A stretch of 64,000 nt of DNA from Alphaproteobacteria bacterium (GCA_024743215.1 JANSWZ010000005.1:62001-126000); one strand, 5' to 3'; positions 9,514 to 18,894 are shown, counted from the first letter of the stretch. Notes: generated from the sequence alone by a model not told the origin. Translations and numbers: made by a program.

Positions 9514-10431
9514 CTAACCCAGTGGTCCACCCGTTTGGGCCAGCCAGCGCAACAATGGCGGCAGGTCCAGATTCGGGCGATCCATGTCCTGCTGTTTCAG
9601 CGTGCCGTCAACACCGAAGCGGTATTTCAGACCTGCCCAGATGGAGTGTTCAAAAACTTCTTCGGGTTCACCTTCCTGCCTTTCAAAATAGTAGCCCAGT
9701 TCATAACCGGAGAAGACAGACAAAGCACTGTCATGGAGTTGATGCTCAATGGCAGCAGTCAGACTGCCGCCACGTGTATCACTCTCAAATCCGGTATCCC
9801 TGTAGCCATAAAACCCTGCGGCGGAGGCATCCAACCGGGTGGATGGATTCACAAAATACCGAAACATGGCGCGTGCCATGATTGCACGGCTTACCGAATC
9901 GTCGCCTTTCCCGTTAGCATCGCTGCCCCATTCGCCACCAAGCCAGCCGAGCTGACCGTAAAGCGTAACATCGTCAAAATATCGCTGTGCTTCCAGGCCT
10001 GCAAAGACCCGCCCGCTGGTATCGGTATCGTCACCATCCTGGTCTGTATGGACATAGCCACCAAAGACGCCCAGGAGGTAAGCATCGAACCGTCTGGCAA
10101 TATGTGCTGCGACACCTATGCCGTAAACATAGCTATCATCATCCCGTGAATCTGTCAGTTCGCCGAACACATCACCCTGAACGATCCAGCGATTTTCAAA
10201 CACCATTCCTGCACGCAAAGCAGCGCCACCAAACAGCATTTGTTCGTCTTCCCCACCATCCACTTCATTGCCACCAAGCCAGGTACCACCAGCTCTGGCT
10301 TCGACTTCTCCAAATGAAACCCTGGTTGGCATGCCGTAGCTGCCATCCGCCATATCGGCGGCATGAAGGGCAGAGACAGAAATCAAAATGGACACAACTG
10401 ACGCGACGATAATTTGGGTTAATTTTCGCAC
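9514..10431 (-). CDS. Secreted beta-strand-rich envelope protein, paralogue A
   Basis: I place the start at a GTG preceded by GGAG at a 5-base spacing. It opens a clean signal peptide, RKLTQIIVASVVSILISVSALHA. An upstream in-frame ATG would add residues with no signal-peptide character. The mature protein, from ADMADGSYGMPTRV, is rich in amphipathic strands (YLLGVFGGYVHTD, VTLYGQLGWLGG, ALSVFSGYELGYYF) and looks like an outer-membrane barrel. It ends in a hydrophilic tail (KYRFGVDGTLKQQDMDRP, then LPPLLRWLAQT). The next gene upstream encodes a close paralogue with nearly the same tail. I do not recognise the family. Confidence 0.75.
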   Translation of the reverse strand: MRKLTQIIVASVVSILISVSALHAADMADGSYGMPTRVSFGEVEARAGGTWLGGNEVDGGEDEQMLFGGAALRAGMVFENRWIVQGDVFGELTDSRDDDSYVYGIGVAAHIARRFDAYLLGVFGGYVHTDQDGDDTDTSGRVFAGLEAQRYFDDVTLYGQLGWLGGEWGSDANGKGDDSVSRAIMARAMFRYFVNPSTRLDASAAGFYGYRDTGFESDTRGGSLTAAIEHQLHDSALSVFSGYELGYYFERQEGEPEEVFEHSIWAGLKYRFGVDGTLKQQDMDRPNLDLPPLLRWLAQTGGPLG

Positions 10432-10696
10432 TTTAGCTCCACATGACAATCGTTTCAGCATCAAATGTGATTTGGATTCGTGATAATTTAATGCAATTTT
10501 TGCCTGCAAAGCAATATGCGCTTGGCTTTTCCTCTACAGGAAGCCTGCATTCACTAGATTGAACTCGCCCAAGATCATGAAAAGCGTCAATACGTTGTTA
10601 GACGTACGAAATTTTGTGATTGCTGCGGGGTCGCTTCAGCCAAAATTGTGGCTGTTCAGGCGCTATGTAAGGCAACAAATCTGTATGAACCAAGCT

Positions 10697-11614
10697 CTAG
10701 TCAAGCGGCCCGGCGGTTTGTGCCATCCAGCGCAGCAATGGTGGCAGGTCCAGGCTTGGGCGATCACGATCCTGCTGTTTCAAGGTACCATCAACACCGA
10801 AGCGGTATTTCAAGCCAGCCCAGACAGTCTGCTCAACGAGCTCATCATGACCATCTTCATTCTGATTGTAATACCCGATTTCGTAGCCTGAGAAGATAGA
10901 AAAATCACTATCATGTATTTGATGCTCAATGCCGGCAGTCAGACTACCGCCCTTGACTTCATCACTGAAATCATCGTCCATCTGTCCATAAAATGCTGCT
11001 GCGGACAAATCCAGCCGTGTTGCAGGATTTACGAAATACCGAACCATGGCACGTGCAAAAACCGCATTGCTTAGAGAATCATATCCATCGTCATCGCTGC
11101 CCCACTGCCCGTCAATCCAACCGAGCTGCCCATATAGCGTGGTTTGGTCGTAATAGCGCTGCGCTTCCACACCAGCAAAAACCCGTCCACTGGTTTCGCT
11201 ATCGTCGGGCGTATCCTGGTCTGTATGAAGGTACCCGCCGAAGATGCCCAGCAGGTGAGTGTCGGACCGCTTTGCAACATGTACCGCGCCGCCAAGACCA
11301 TAAGCATAGCTGTTGCGATGATTGGAATCTGTTAGCTCACCGAAAATGTCTCCCTGAATGACCCAACGATTGTCGATCACTTTCCCGACGCGCAAAGCGG
11401 CACCGCCAAAAAGCATCTCTTCGTCGATCCCTTCATCGAAGCCATCGATCCAGATTCCACCTAGTCTGGCTTCAATCTCTCCAAAATAAACCTTGGTTGG
11501 CATGCCGTAGCTGCCATCCGCCATATCAACGGCATAACTGCTCACACAGGACATTAAAATGACAGCAGCGGAAGCCAATGTTCCTGCTGTGAATTTCATA
11601 GGTGTCAAAATCAT
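10697..11614 (-). CDS. Secreted beta-strand-rich envelope protein, paralogue B
   Basis: This is about 305 residues with a signal peptide ending SCVSSYA, then VDMADGSYGMPTKVYFGEIEA, which is co-linear with paralogue A throughout. Identity is highest at the two ends: the first ~15 mature residues and the last ~45 (WAGLKYRFGVDGTLKQQD, then LDLPPLLRWMAQTAGPLD). That suggests constraint on the tail as well as the barrel. The start is uncertain: two in-frame ATGs five codons apart both give a plausible signal peptide, and neither has a strong ribosome site. The pair probably arose by tandem duplication. The ~190 bases between the two genes show no recognised element. Confidence 0.75.
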   Translation of the reverse strand: MILTPMKFTAGTLASAAVILMSCVSSYAVDMADGSYGMPTKVYFGEIEARLGGIWIDGFDEGIDEEMLFGGAALRVGKVIDNRWVIQGDIFGELTDSNHRNSYAYGLGGAVHVAKRSDTHLLGIFGGYLHTDQDTPDDSETSGRVFAGVEAQRYYDQTTLYGQLGWIDGQWGSDDDGYDSLSNAVFARAMVRYFVNPATRLDLSAAAFYGQMDDDFSDEVKGGSLTAGIEHQIHDSDFSIFSGYEIGYYNQNEDGHDELVEQTVWAGLKYRFGVDGTLKQQDRDRPSLDLPPLLRWMAQTAGPLD

Positions 11615-11812
11615 CTGTTTGTATGCCCTGTAAAATCGTCGCGATTCGTGCATGCCGTATGTACACGCTCCATTTGTCAGCGGTCCGAGGGATGTCCGTC
11701 AACAGGCAACAAGGATACGAGCAGCAAATAATTGAATTTTTATGCCGGTTTTTTTCATCGCGTGACAAAACTGCATCTTTTGACGTTGCCAACAGTCCGC
11801 CAAGCCAACGCT

Positions 11813-12571
11813 CTAGAATAAAACCAGCAGTCCCTGCACAATCAAGGCCAGCGCCAGCGCGGATACAACGGCCCGCAATGCGGACCGAAAAAAGGCTTCT
11901 GGCAAGCGGTCAAGGATACGGGTGCCCAGCACGGTACCCAGATATCCAGACAGGATCATCACAACAATCAGCGGCACCCAGGGTGCAAAGACAAAACCTA
12001 GAAAACCGAACATCACAATTTTCAGGAAATGCTGCATGGTCATGGCAATGGCGTGGGTGGCGACAACGCCGTGACGGGTTTTTGAATGGGGCGCGTTGAT
12101 GGACACAACCAACGGCCCGGTGGCCCCGAAAAACATGGTCAGGATCGCCGCAAGCACACCATTCAGAAACACGATTGGTTTTGCGGTCTTTCCGAATTTC
12201 GGCTTGGGCATCCAGGTGATCAGCAAAATGAAAATGCCCAGAGAAAGCCGCCAAAGGGTTTCCGGAACTTCCAGGGTCAGCCGACCGGCAAACATTGTAC
12301 CAAGAACACTTCCCGCTCCAAACCACACCAGTATCCAGGGCGTTGCATTGCGCCATTGCAACATCGCGCGCCCGGCATTGGAGCCAAGTTGTACAGCCCC
12401 ATGGACGGGCACCAGCGCGCTCAGTGGCATGCCCAGCCCCATAATGGCGATCAGCAAAACACCGCCACCCAACCCAAAAGCTGCAGAAATGGCAGATGTT
12501 CCAAAGCTCGTGACCAGAAGAATGAGCGCGAACCACGGCTCAACGGAGTCAGGTAAAAAGGACGCCAGCAC
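11813..12571 (-). CDS. TSUP (TauE/SafE) family membrane transporter
   Basis: The 252-residue protein has about eight hydrophobic helices and the family's early glycine motif FGTSAISAAFGLGGGVLLIA, with a second-half counterpart FFGATGPLVVSINAP. TSUP proteins export or import small sulfur-containing or organic anions such as sulfite, sulfoacetate or taurine. The substrate cannot be inferred here. It stands alone between paralogue B and a gene-free stretch. Confidence 0.85.
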   Translation of the reverse strand: MLASFLPDSVEPWFALILLVTSFGTSAISAAFGLGGGVLLIAIMGLGMPLSALVPVHGAVQLGSNAGRAMLQWRNATPWILVWFGAGSVLGTMFAGRLTLEVPETLWRLSLGIFILLITWMPKPKFGKTAKPIVFLNGVLAAILTMFFGATGPLVVSINAPHSKTRHGVVATHAIAMTMQHFLKIVMFGFLGFVFAPWVPLIVVMILSGYLGTVLGTRILDRLPEAFFRSALRAVVSALALALIVQGLLVLF

Positions 12572-12927
12572 TTAGCTTGCGTTTCTATGTTTGGAGCACA
12601 TGTCAATATCCGGAAGAGACTGGTGGGAGGATGAACAATCTAACGCGCAGTTGAAAATTCTACAAGTGCACTCTGCCTGCTGCGTGAATTGCTGATGGGA
12701 TAGCCCGGCATCTTTCATCAATTCAAAAAGACGTAACGGGTCTGATTTCGCGAGTATATTTTTCAGTCAACAGCATATTCATTCATGTGGCACAAATGCA
12801 TTTTCTTGCGTAGATTGCCCACGCAACAAACTGCCATATCTGAAAGCCGCAATATGAAAATTCCTGTTGCTCACAACCCGGCTCACATGCTCCGGCCATT
12901 GAATCCACCAAACAATAGATTGCAGTT
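12572..12927. other. Gene-free interval between divergent genes
   Basis: This ~356-base stretch must carry the promoters of the TSUP gene and of the second PaaK-like gene. I see no convincing open frame, hairpin terminator or repeat in it. Confidence 0.5.
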
Positions 12928-14256
12928 ATGACGCCCGAAGAATTTGCGCTCAAAACATCCAGGAATTTCGTAAAAGCACTGGAGCGCACACAATATTATT
13001 CTACCGATCAGATGCAGGCGTATCAAAGGAAGCTGCTGGGTCCGCTGTTGCGGCATGCACGCGCAGAAGTCCCTTTTTATAAAACCCGTCTGCTGCCTCT
13101 TTTTAACAAAGATGATGATATCCGATGGGAGGCCTGGACGGACATACCAACATTTACGCGCAAAGAGGCCCACGAAGCTGGTTCTGATCTTTTTGCCAAA
13201 ACCTATCCGCCTCAGATGGGAAAGCCGGTCAAGGGGTATTCATCCGGCTCCACCTCCACACCCTTCATGTATCTCACAAATGGGACGATGGGCATTATGG
13301 CAAGTAGTCTCGGCCAAAGGCTGTTCGACTGGTACGGCATAGATACGGATGGGAAAATGGCGTTCATAGTGGATACGCATGAACGCTTTCCCTACCCCGA
13401 TGGGGGAGTGGGTGTGAATTGGAATCTGGATAATCCAGACGCCCAAGCATTCCAGCTTTCAGTCTCGGCATCTATCGAAGACAAGCTGGAATGGATGCAG
13501 CGTGTGCAGGCTGATCACCTTGTCACTTACCCTGCAATCGGTCTGGCCATAGCGGAACTTGCCGTTGAAATAGGCGTGAAGGTACCCTTCAAGAATTTTA
13601 TCAGTCAGGGCGAAGTCCTGACCCCGGATGCCCGAACCAGGCTCGAAAGCGAATACGGTGTCAATGTCTTTGATCGATATGGATCATCGGAAATCTCCGC
13701 GATTTCTGCTCAATGCCCGGACGTGCCGGGCCGCCACCATCAATTTGCTGAAGCCTGCCTGATTGAAACACTGGAGCTTGATAGCGACCTTCCGATGGAA
13801 AGTGGCCGAGGACGTCTGGTTACCACTCCATTTTACAATTACGCGATGCCGCTTATCCGGTATGAAAATCAGGATCAGGTCGACATAACAGACCAAACTT
13901 GTTCGTGCGGTCGCACCCTTCCCGTTATCCGGCAAATCTTGGGGCGGGAACGCAATGTCTTCATCTATGAAGATGGGAGCCGTTCCTGGCCCTTCCTCAA
14001 TATGAAGGAAATGGTGGCGCTTATTCCAGCATACCAAATGCAGACCATTCAAAAGACGCATCGGGACATCGAAATTCTGTATGTAAGAGATCAGAATTTG
14101 AGCCATTTTGATCCGGAGGGACTTCAAACACTGATGCGCAATCGATTGCATCCAAGCATCAATTTGAAGGTGATTGAAGTTTCAGAAATTCCGCGCAGTC
14201 CATCAGGGAAGTTTGAGGCCTGGATATCCCTTGTTTCTCAGGAGACCGGAGGATGA
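12928..14256 (+). CDS. PaaK/CapK-like adenylate-forming enzyme, second copy
   Basis: The 442-residue product is co-linear with the other PaaK-like protein: LLRHARAEVPFYKTRLLPL near the N-terminus, the adenylate region FDRYGSSEISAISAQCP, MPLIRYENQDQVDI, and CSCGRTLPVIRQILGRERN. The P-loop reads GYSSGSTSTPFMY (around residues 103-115), so the Gly of the usual GSTGTP is Ser here, which might change nucleotide handling. Substrate is unknown. The gene is isolated from other biosynthetic genes and converges on an outer-membrane gene. Confidence 0.75.
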   Translation: MTPEEFALKTSRNFVKALERTQYYSTDQMQAYQRKLLGPLLRHARAEVPFYKTRLLPLFNKDDDIRWEAWTDIPTFTRKEAHEAGSDLFAKTYPPQMGKPVKGYSSGSTSTPFMYLTNGTMGIMASSLGQRLFDWYGIDTDGKMAFIVDTHERFPYPDGGVGVNWNLDNPDAQAFQLSVSASIEDKLEWMQRVQADHLVTYPAIGLAIAELAVEIGVKVPFKNFISQGEVLTPDARTRLESEYGVNVFDRYGSSEISAISAQCPDVPGRHHQFAEACLIETLELDSDLPMESGRGRLVTTPFYNYAMPLIRYENQDQVDITDQTCSCGRTLPVIRQILGRERNVFIYEDGSRSWPFLNMKEMVALIPAYQMQTIQKTHRDIEILYVRDQNLSHFDPEGLQTLMRNRLHPSINLKVIEVSEIPRSPSGKFEAWISLVSQETGG

Positions 14257-14326
14257 GATTCAACTGAGTGTCGCTGAACTCTCAGAACGACATCCGCACA
14301 TAATGAAGCCCGCTCGGCATAAAAAA

Positions 14327-14358
14327 GGCGCTGAAAACCGAAATTGGTTCTCAGCGCC
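14327..14358 (-). terminator. Rho-independent terminator of the outer-membrane gene to its right
   Basis: The arms GGCGCTGA and TCAGCGCC pair, then AACC with GGTT around a 6-base loop, with one A/C mismatch. Read on the minus strand the hairpin is followed directly by six T residues. It sits 32 bases past the stop of the minus-strand gene and could also stop read-through from the convergent PaaK-like gene. Confidence 0.85.
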
Positions 14359-14389
14359 ACAAATGCGAAATGTCCAGATCAGAAGTCCG

Positions 14390-15259
14390 TTAATTAATAT
14401 TCTCTTGTGTGCAGGTGTTATAGCCTTCATTGCTCAACTCAAAAGCATCTGGCACACAACCGTCAGCACCTGCCAGAATGGCACCCATGAGATTGTCTTC
14501 ACCCCAATCATCCGGATCATCTTCACGATGGCGGCGAATAAGGGATTTGTCGTCCCCAATGTAGAAGGTCACACCGCCCCAGACGCCTTCATAATCATTC
14601 TCACCAATCCGACCTTCTGCAAACAGGGCAACGCCACTGGAGAAGATCTGCTGGTCAAGCTGGTACTCGATGCCCAGAGCCAGTGCATGAGTTTCGGCAG
14701 TGTAGCGATGACCGACGCTCAGCTCAAGATTATCCATCGCGTAGTAAGAAATGTCACTGAATGCGAACAGATTCTCTTCATCCACTTCGGTGGCGATATC
14801 CACATCAATAAACTCGGCACCAATAACGCCTTTAACGGTTACGCGGTCCCAGTAATATTCACCTTCCACACCAATACGGCTGATACTGCCATCGAACTCG
14901 TCATGATGTGTGTAAGACCCATAAAGACCCAGCAGGCCAATGGTTGGATCACGCCAAAACAGGTGCGCTGCGCCGCCAACAAAAAATTCTTCATCCTGAA
15001 CGCCAACACCGGCATCCAATTGCAGGCCGTATCTGGTGCCGACTGGAACCGAAAGCGACCCCTCAAGGGCGCCATAGCCTTCTTCGAACAAAGAGCCGCC
15101 GAGAATAGAGAGCTTGCCATTGATGCCCGATACCGCAGGCAGCACAGTTGGCTCAACCGGCGTACCTTCCAGATACAGATCAGCTGCAATAGCGGATCCG
15201 GCAAACACCACACCGGTCACCAGTGCTGTCGATACGAGAAATACGTTTCGGATGGACAT
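14390..15259 (-). CDS. Predicted outer-membrane protein, tandem paralogue 1
   Basis: The 289-residue protein has a signal peptide (MSIRNVFLVSTALVTGVVFAGSAIA, not all shown as one motif) ending before ADLYLEGTPVEP. It has repeated strand patterns (RYGLQLDAGVGV, GLLGLYGSYTHHD, VEGEYYWDRVTVKGVIGAEF, LELSVGHRYT, ALFAEGRIG) and a conserved segment TFYIGDDKSLIRRHREDD after the last strands. Two cysteines lie in the unique C-terminal tail. Function is unknown. It is followed by a strong terminator and preceded by a homologous gene about 180 bases away. Confidence 0.75.
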   Translation of the reverse strand: MSIRNVFLVSTALVTGVVFAGSAIAADLYLEGTPVEPTVLPAVSGINGKLSILGGSLFEEGYGALEGSLSVPVGTRYGLQLDAGVGVQDEEFFVGGAAHLFWRDPTIGLLGLYGSYTHHDEFDGSISRIGVEGEYYWDRVTVKGVIGAEFIDVDIATEVDEENLFAFSDISYYAMDNLELSVGHRYTAETHALALGIEYQLDQQIFSSGVALFAEGRIGENDYEGVWGGVTFYIGDDKSLIRRHREDDPDDWGEDNLMGAILAGADGCVPDAFELSNEGYNTCTQENIN

Positions 15260-15443
15260 TAATTACCTCAATTGATTGTTGAGCATTTCTAACAAGGAAT
15301 TTTACGACTATCAATTCCTTAAAGTTGTGGACGTTTCTTTTTTTGATGCTGCGATAGAATTGCAACGCTTTTCAGTACTTCACACGCATAGATAGAAAAA
15401 ATGCTAGAATCCGAAGCTGGTTCTCATCCCCTTGAATGCCAAA

Positions 15444-16382
15444 TCATGTCTCATCAACATCAAGACTTTTCTCTTCTGAATCAAATGTCTTAATGCGGGT
15501 CTTCGCGCCAGTGCAGCTATCGTAGTAATCAAGATCCTTTGTGTCGAAACCCACCGACGATCCTAAAGACCTGGTCCCAGATTCGCAGGTACCACCCAAA
15601 ACCGCACCCAGAAGGTTGTCGTCGCCCCAATCATCCGGATCATCTTCACGATGGCGGCGAATGAGGGACTTATCGTCACCGATGTAGAAGGTTACGCCGC
15701 CCCAGATGCCTTCATAATCATTCTCGCCAATACGGCCTTCTGCAAACAGGGCAACGCCACTGGAAAAAATCTGTTGGTCGAGCTGATATTCAACGCCCAG
15801 AGCCAGTGCATGGGTCCGGGCTGTGTAACGGTGCCCAATACTCAACTCAAGATTGTCGAGCGGATAGTATGACAGATCACTGAATGCGAAGAAGTTTTCA
15901 TCATCTACATCAGTGGTAACATCAACATCGAAAAACTCAGCACCAACAACAGCTTTGAAAGTTACTTGATCCCAATAATATTCGCCTTCCACACCAATAC
16001 GGCTGACACTGCCGCCCAAATTGTCATGGTAGGTATGAGAGCCGTACACACCCAGCAAGGCCATGCTTGGATCACGCCAGAACAGATGGCCCGCGCCGCC
16101 ACCGATGAACTCTCCATCATGGGTGCCAATAGCGCCATCCAACTGCAGACCATATCTGACACCTACCGGGATCGTGATCGATCCGGCCACAGCGCCATAG
16201 CCTTCGTCGAACAAAGAACCACCTAAAACGGAAATCTTGCCGTTGATACCGGAAACCGCGGGCAGCACACTCGGCGCAACAGGCGTTCCTTCCAGATACA
16301 TATCGGCCGCTAAAGCGGAGCCCGCAAAAGCCGCGCCACTGAACACCGCGGCAGAAAGAAAGAACACATTTCGTAAAGACAT
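15444..16382 (-). CDS. Predicted outer-membrane protein, tandem paralogue 2
   Basis: The ATG chosen opens MSLRNVFFLSAAVFSGAAFA, co-linear with the paralogue's signal peptide, and has GTGGGG just upstream. A longer in-frame extension exists but has no signal character. The 312-residue product matches its neighbour along the barrel. A run of about 55 residues from YQLDQQIFSSGVALFAEGR to DDPDDWG differs at a single position (Val/Ile). The C-terminal tails are unrelated: this one is longer, with two cysteines and many Lys and Asp. Tandem duplication followed by gene conversion or strong local constraint would explain this. Confidence 0.75.
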   Translation of the reverse strand: MSLRNVFFLSAAVFSGAAFAGSALAADMYLEGTPVAPSVLPAVSGINGKISVLGGSLFDEGYGAVAGSITIPVGVRYGLQLDGAIGTHDGEFIGGGAGHLFWRDPSMALLGVYGSHTYHDNLGGSVSRIGVEGEYYWDQVTFKAVVGAEFFDVDVTTDVDDENFFAFSDLSYYPLDNLELSIGHRYTARTHALALGVEYQLDQQIFSSGVALFAEGRIGENDYEGIWGGVTFYIGDDKSLIRRHREDDPDDWGDDNLLGAVLGGTCESGTRSLGSSVGFDTKDLDYYDSCTGAKTRIKTFDSEEKSLDVDET

Positions 16383-16993
16383 AAAACCCCACTTAAAATC
16401 AACCTGGTGGGTATCAGACGCTGCTTGAATAACAAGCCTACCCACACCAAAAAACGAAATTTTTTCAATAAAAACAGTTATTTAACAATCGTAGATACGC
16501 CAAAAATCTTAACGCCCCGGAGAGGTAGAGCTGCGAATTCAACCGAAGATCGGCCCGCCAGATGAAACGCTCGCGCGGCTGGTCTGGATCGGTTTTTTCC
16601 AGCCAACAGCCCGGTGGTGGGCGGCAAGACTGATAAATGAATGGGTGTTTCGCAGCTAAACGATGCGTTTTGGACCAGCATTAATGGTGTTGCATCAAGA
16701 ACGAGATGTATCAGTTTTCGTATTCTGCAGCGTCACCAATGACTTCAACCAACTCTACAAGTGTTGCTTTCTTGCCAATATGTAAGCTGAATCGGTAGCA
16801 AAACCCGTGCTAGCCTTTGCCAACACCATGGCAAATCAGCTATGGAGAGACCAAATCACTCGGGGAAAGACCAACCGGCACGTGTCTGAAGCGCTCTGAT
16901 ATTTCCGATGCACTCTGACGCTCTTGCATTTGCGAGGCTGAATCATACCTGATTGTGATCGATTGATAGACAACCAGAACCGTGGAGCTGGCC
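16383..16993. other. Gene-free interval
   Basis: These ~610 bases hold the promoters of the minus-strand outer-membrane gene and of the carboxypeptidase. Short open frames exist on both strands (the longest about 67 codons) but lack ribosome sites and recognisable products. I found no RNA gene or strong hairpin. Confidence 0.45.
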
Positions 16994-18343
16994 GTGAGTC
17001 TTGTGCGCATATTCAGGCAGATGATGACAGGAATGCTGGCACGCCGCGTGCTGGACCAGCGGGCACTTGTTGCACTGCTGCCCTTCCTGCTGGTGGTGTC
17101 TCAACCCGCTGCTGCTGCTCCCTACATACTTGTTGATCTGGACAGCGGTCGCATTCTTGAGGAAAAGGACGGTCTGACCCCCTGGTATCCGGCTTCGGTC
17201 ACGAAGCTGATGACCTCCTATGTAACTTTTGAAGCCATCGCTGCCGGCGAATTGACCATGCGGTCCGCTGTGATTGTCTCGCAAAACGCACTGAATGAGC
17301 CACCCAGCAAGATGGGTTTTCGAGTCGGCACCGAAATTACCGTCGAGAATGCCCTGAAAATGGTCCTTGTGAAATCAGCCAATGACATTGCAGTGGCACT
17401 TGGAGAAGCGGTTTCTGGCACCGAGGCAAAATTCGTGGCCCGGATGAACAAGACGGCGCAAAAGCTGGGCATGACCGGCACGCGGTTCCGCAATCCAAAT
17501 GGCTTGCCTGCCAGGGGCCAGACAACCAATGCGCGGGATATGGCTGTGTTGACACAAGCCATTTTAAAACGTTTCCCGGAGCATGGTGATCTGTTCAAAA
17601 TCACGGCCATCAAGGCGGGCAAAAAAGTGTTGCGCTCCTACAACCCATTGCTGACGCGCTACAATGGCGCCACGGGCATGAAAACAGGTTTCATCTGCTC
17701 CTCCGGTTTTAACATGGTTGCCACCGCCAAACGCGGCAACAAACATTTGATCGCAGTGGTGTTTGGCGCGCCCTCTTCGCAGGAGCGTGCGGAAGAGGCT
17801 GCCAGACTTCTGAACAAGGGATTTCGGGCCTTTGGATTCAAGGGCCGTAAGAATGTGAGCAAGTTCAAGGCCCCCGGACTGACGACAGAACCCGTTGATC
17901 TGCGTCCGCAAATCTGTAGTCAGGAAGCGCGCAGCAAGCGCTACAAGCGGCTGGAAACCTACAAGATGGGTGAAGGTAAATCTCTGCTCAGCAAAAATGT
18001 TCTGGTGAGCACTGCCCCCGTTGTTGTGCGCACAGGCAATGCGATCAAGACCATTGCAGCCAATTTGCGCAATGCGCCCACGCCCGTGCCACGCCCCAAT
18101 ATTGTCCTGACAACCTTGCCGAGCCCAATAACGGCTGATGCGACAGGCAGCACTGGAAATTCTGGTGATGTAGCAGCCGATGAGGTCGCTACGGGCGACG
18201 GTGATGGCGACAAGGAACAGTTGATGGCGAAGGCCACGCCGGGTGGTATTCCGCTGCCGATCAGTCGTCCTGCCTTTTCAAAGAACGGGTCAGTGCCAGC
18301 CAATGCGGTCGTGGACGAACGGACACTGGAAGACGCACTTTAG
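16994..18343 (+). CDS. D-alanyl-D-alanine carboxypeptidase (peptidase S11, DacC/PBP5-like)
   Basis: All three penicillin-binding active-site motifs are present: SxxK as ASVTKLMTSY, SxN as VKSANDIAVAL and KTG as GMKTGFICSSG. A hydrophobic signal segment (ALVALLPFLLVVSQPAAAA) precedes the catalytic domain. The enzyme removes the terminal D-Ala from peptidoglycan pentapeptides in the periplasm. The C-terminal ~130 residues are a low-complexity Pro/Thr/Ala/Asp-rich extension in place of a recognisable PBP5 C-terminal domain. I chose a GTG preceded by GGAG at six bases. Another GTG four codons upstream overlaps that ribosome site. Confidence 0.92.
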   Translation: MSLVRIFRQMMTGMLARRVLDQRALVALLPFLLVVSQPAAAAPYILVDLDSGRILEEKDGLTPWYPASVTKLMTSYVTFEAIAAGELTMRSAVIVSQNALNEPPSKMGFRVGTEITVENALKMVLVKSANDIAVALGEAVSGTEAKFVARMNKTAQKLGMTGTRFRNPNGLPARGQTTNARDMAVLTQAILKRFPEHGDLFKITAIKAGKKVLRSYNPLLTRYNGATGMKTGFICSSGFNMVATAKRGNKHLIAVVFGAPSSQERAEEAARLLNKGFRAFGFKGRKNVSKFKAPGLTTEPVDLRPQICSQEARSKRYKRLETYKMGEGKSLLSKNVLVSTAPVVVRTGNAIKTIAANLRNAPTPVPRPNIVLTTLPSPITADATGSTGNSGDVAADEVATGDGDGDKEQLMAKATPGGIPLPISRPAFSKNGSVPANAVVDERTLEDAL

Positions 18344-18385
18344 AGAATCGCTTCACACGCAGCGTCACGCAGCGTGTCTCTGGCT

Positions 18386-18409
18386 TTTGGCCAAACCTGT
18401 TTGGCCAAA
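18386..18409. terminator. Hairpin between convergent genes
   Basis: Two copies of the self-complementary 10-mer TTTGGCCAAA flank the 4-base loop CCTG, giving a 10-bp stem. There is no T-tract on either side. It lies between the convergent carboxypeptidase and TusA-like genes, so a bidirectional stop or an mRNA 3' stabiliser is plausible. Confidence 0.5.
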
Positions 18410-18437
18410 GCGACGAGTCTGGCCTGATTGCCGGTCT

Positions 18438-18707
18438 CTATCCTTTCTCAAGATAATAATGGACTGCCTCTCCATGCGGCTCCTGCCTCAATAATTTGTG
18501 GCGATGTTCTGTGCAAAAATGCGGTATGTCGATGGTTGCCATGGGATCAGTACTGATCACCTGCAACACGTCGCCTGGAGCAAGACTGCGCAGTGCTTTC
18601 TGGGCTTTGAGGACGGGCAGCGGACATTGCAGGCCCGATACATCAAGCACTGTGATGCTGCTTTCATCCGGTGTTCCGCCGCTAACGGTCTGTCCTGTAT
18701 TGCTCAT
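18438..18707 (-). CDS. TusA-family sulfurtransferase-like protein
   Basis: The 89-residue product carries the family signature VLDVSGLQCPLPVLKAQKAL with the CPxP motif, whose Cys carries persulfide sulfur in TusA, and the TDPMATIDIPHFC segment. TusA relays sulfur for tRNA thiolation and other pathways. Several paralogous families share this fold, so the exact role is open. I chose the ATG that opens MSNTGQ; a TTG 19 codons upstream would give an untypically long N-terminus. Confidence 0.85.
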   Translation of the reverse strand: MSNTGQTVSGGTPDESSITVLDVSGLQCPLPVLKAQKALRSLAPGDVLQVISTDPMATIDIPHFCTEHRHKLLRQEPHGEAVHYYLEKG

Positions 18708-18894
18708 ATGGATCTGCACCAATCTTCTATGTTCATCCGGTTGTTCTGGCAGAAAACCAACCAAGAAAGCAATTGTTGAACTTGGCGATTCTGCACGGTA
18801 TCGTTCGATCAGAACACAAAATATTGAGTAGCAAAGGTGGTCAACACCTATTAATCGAGACCTACCGGCTGGGGGTCATAACAAGGGAGGCTGC

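Noticed and set aside
14174-15262. 362-codon plus-strand frame opposite outer-membrane paralogue 1
   Set aside because: It is the antisense shadow of a protein with a signal peptide and a tandem paralogue. It also crosses a strong terminator.
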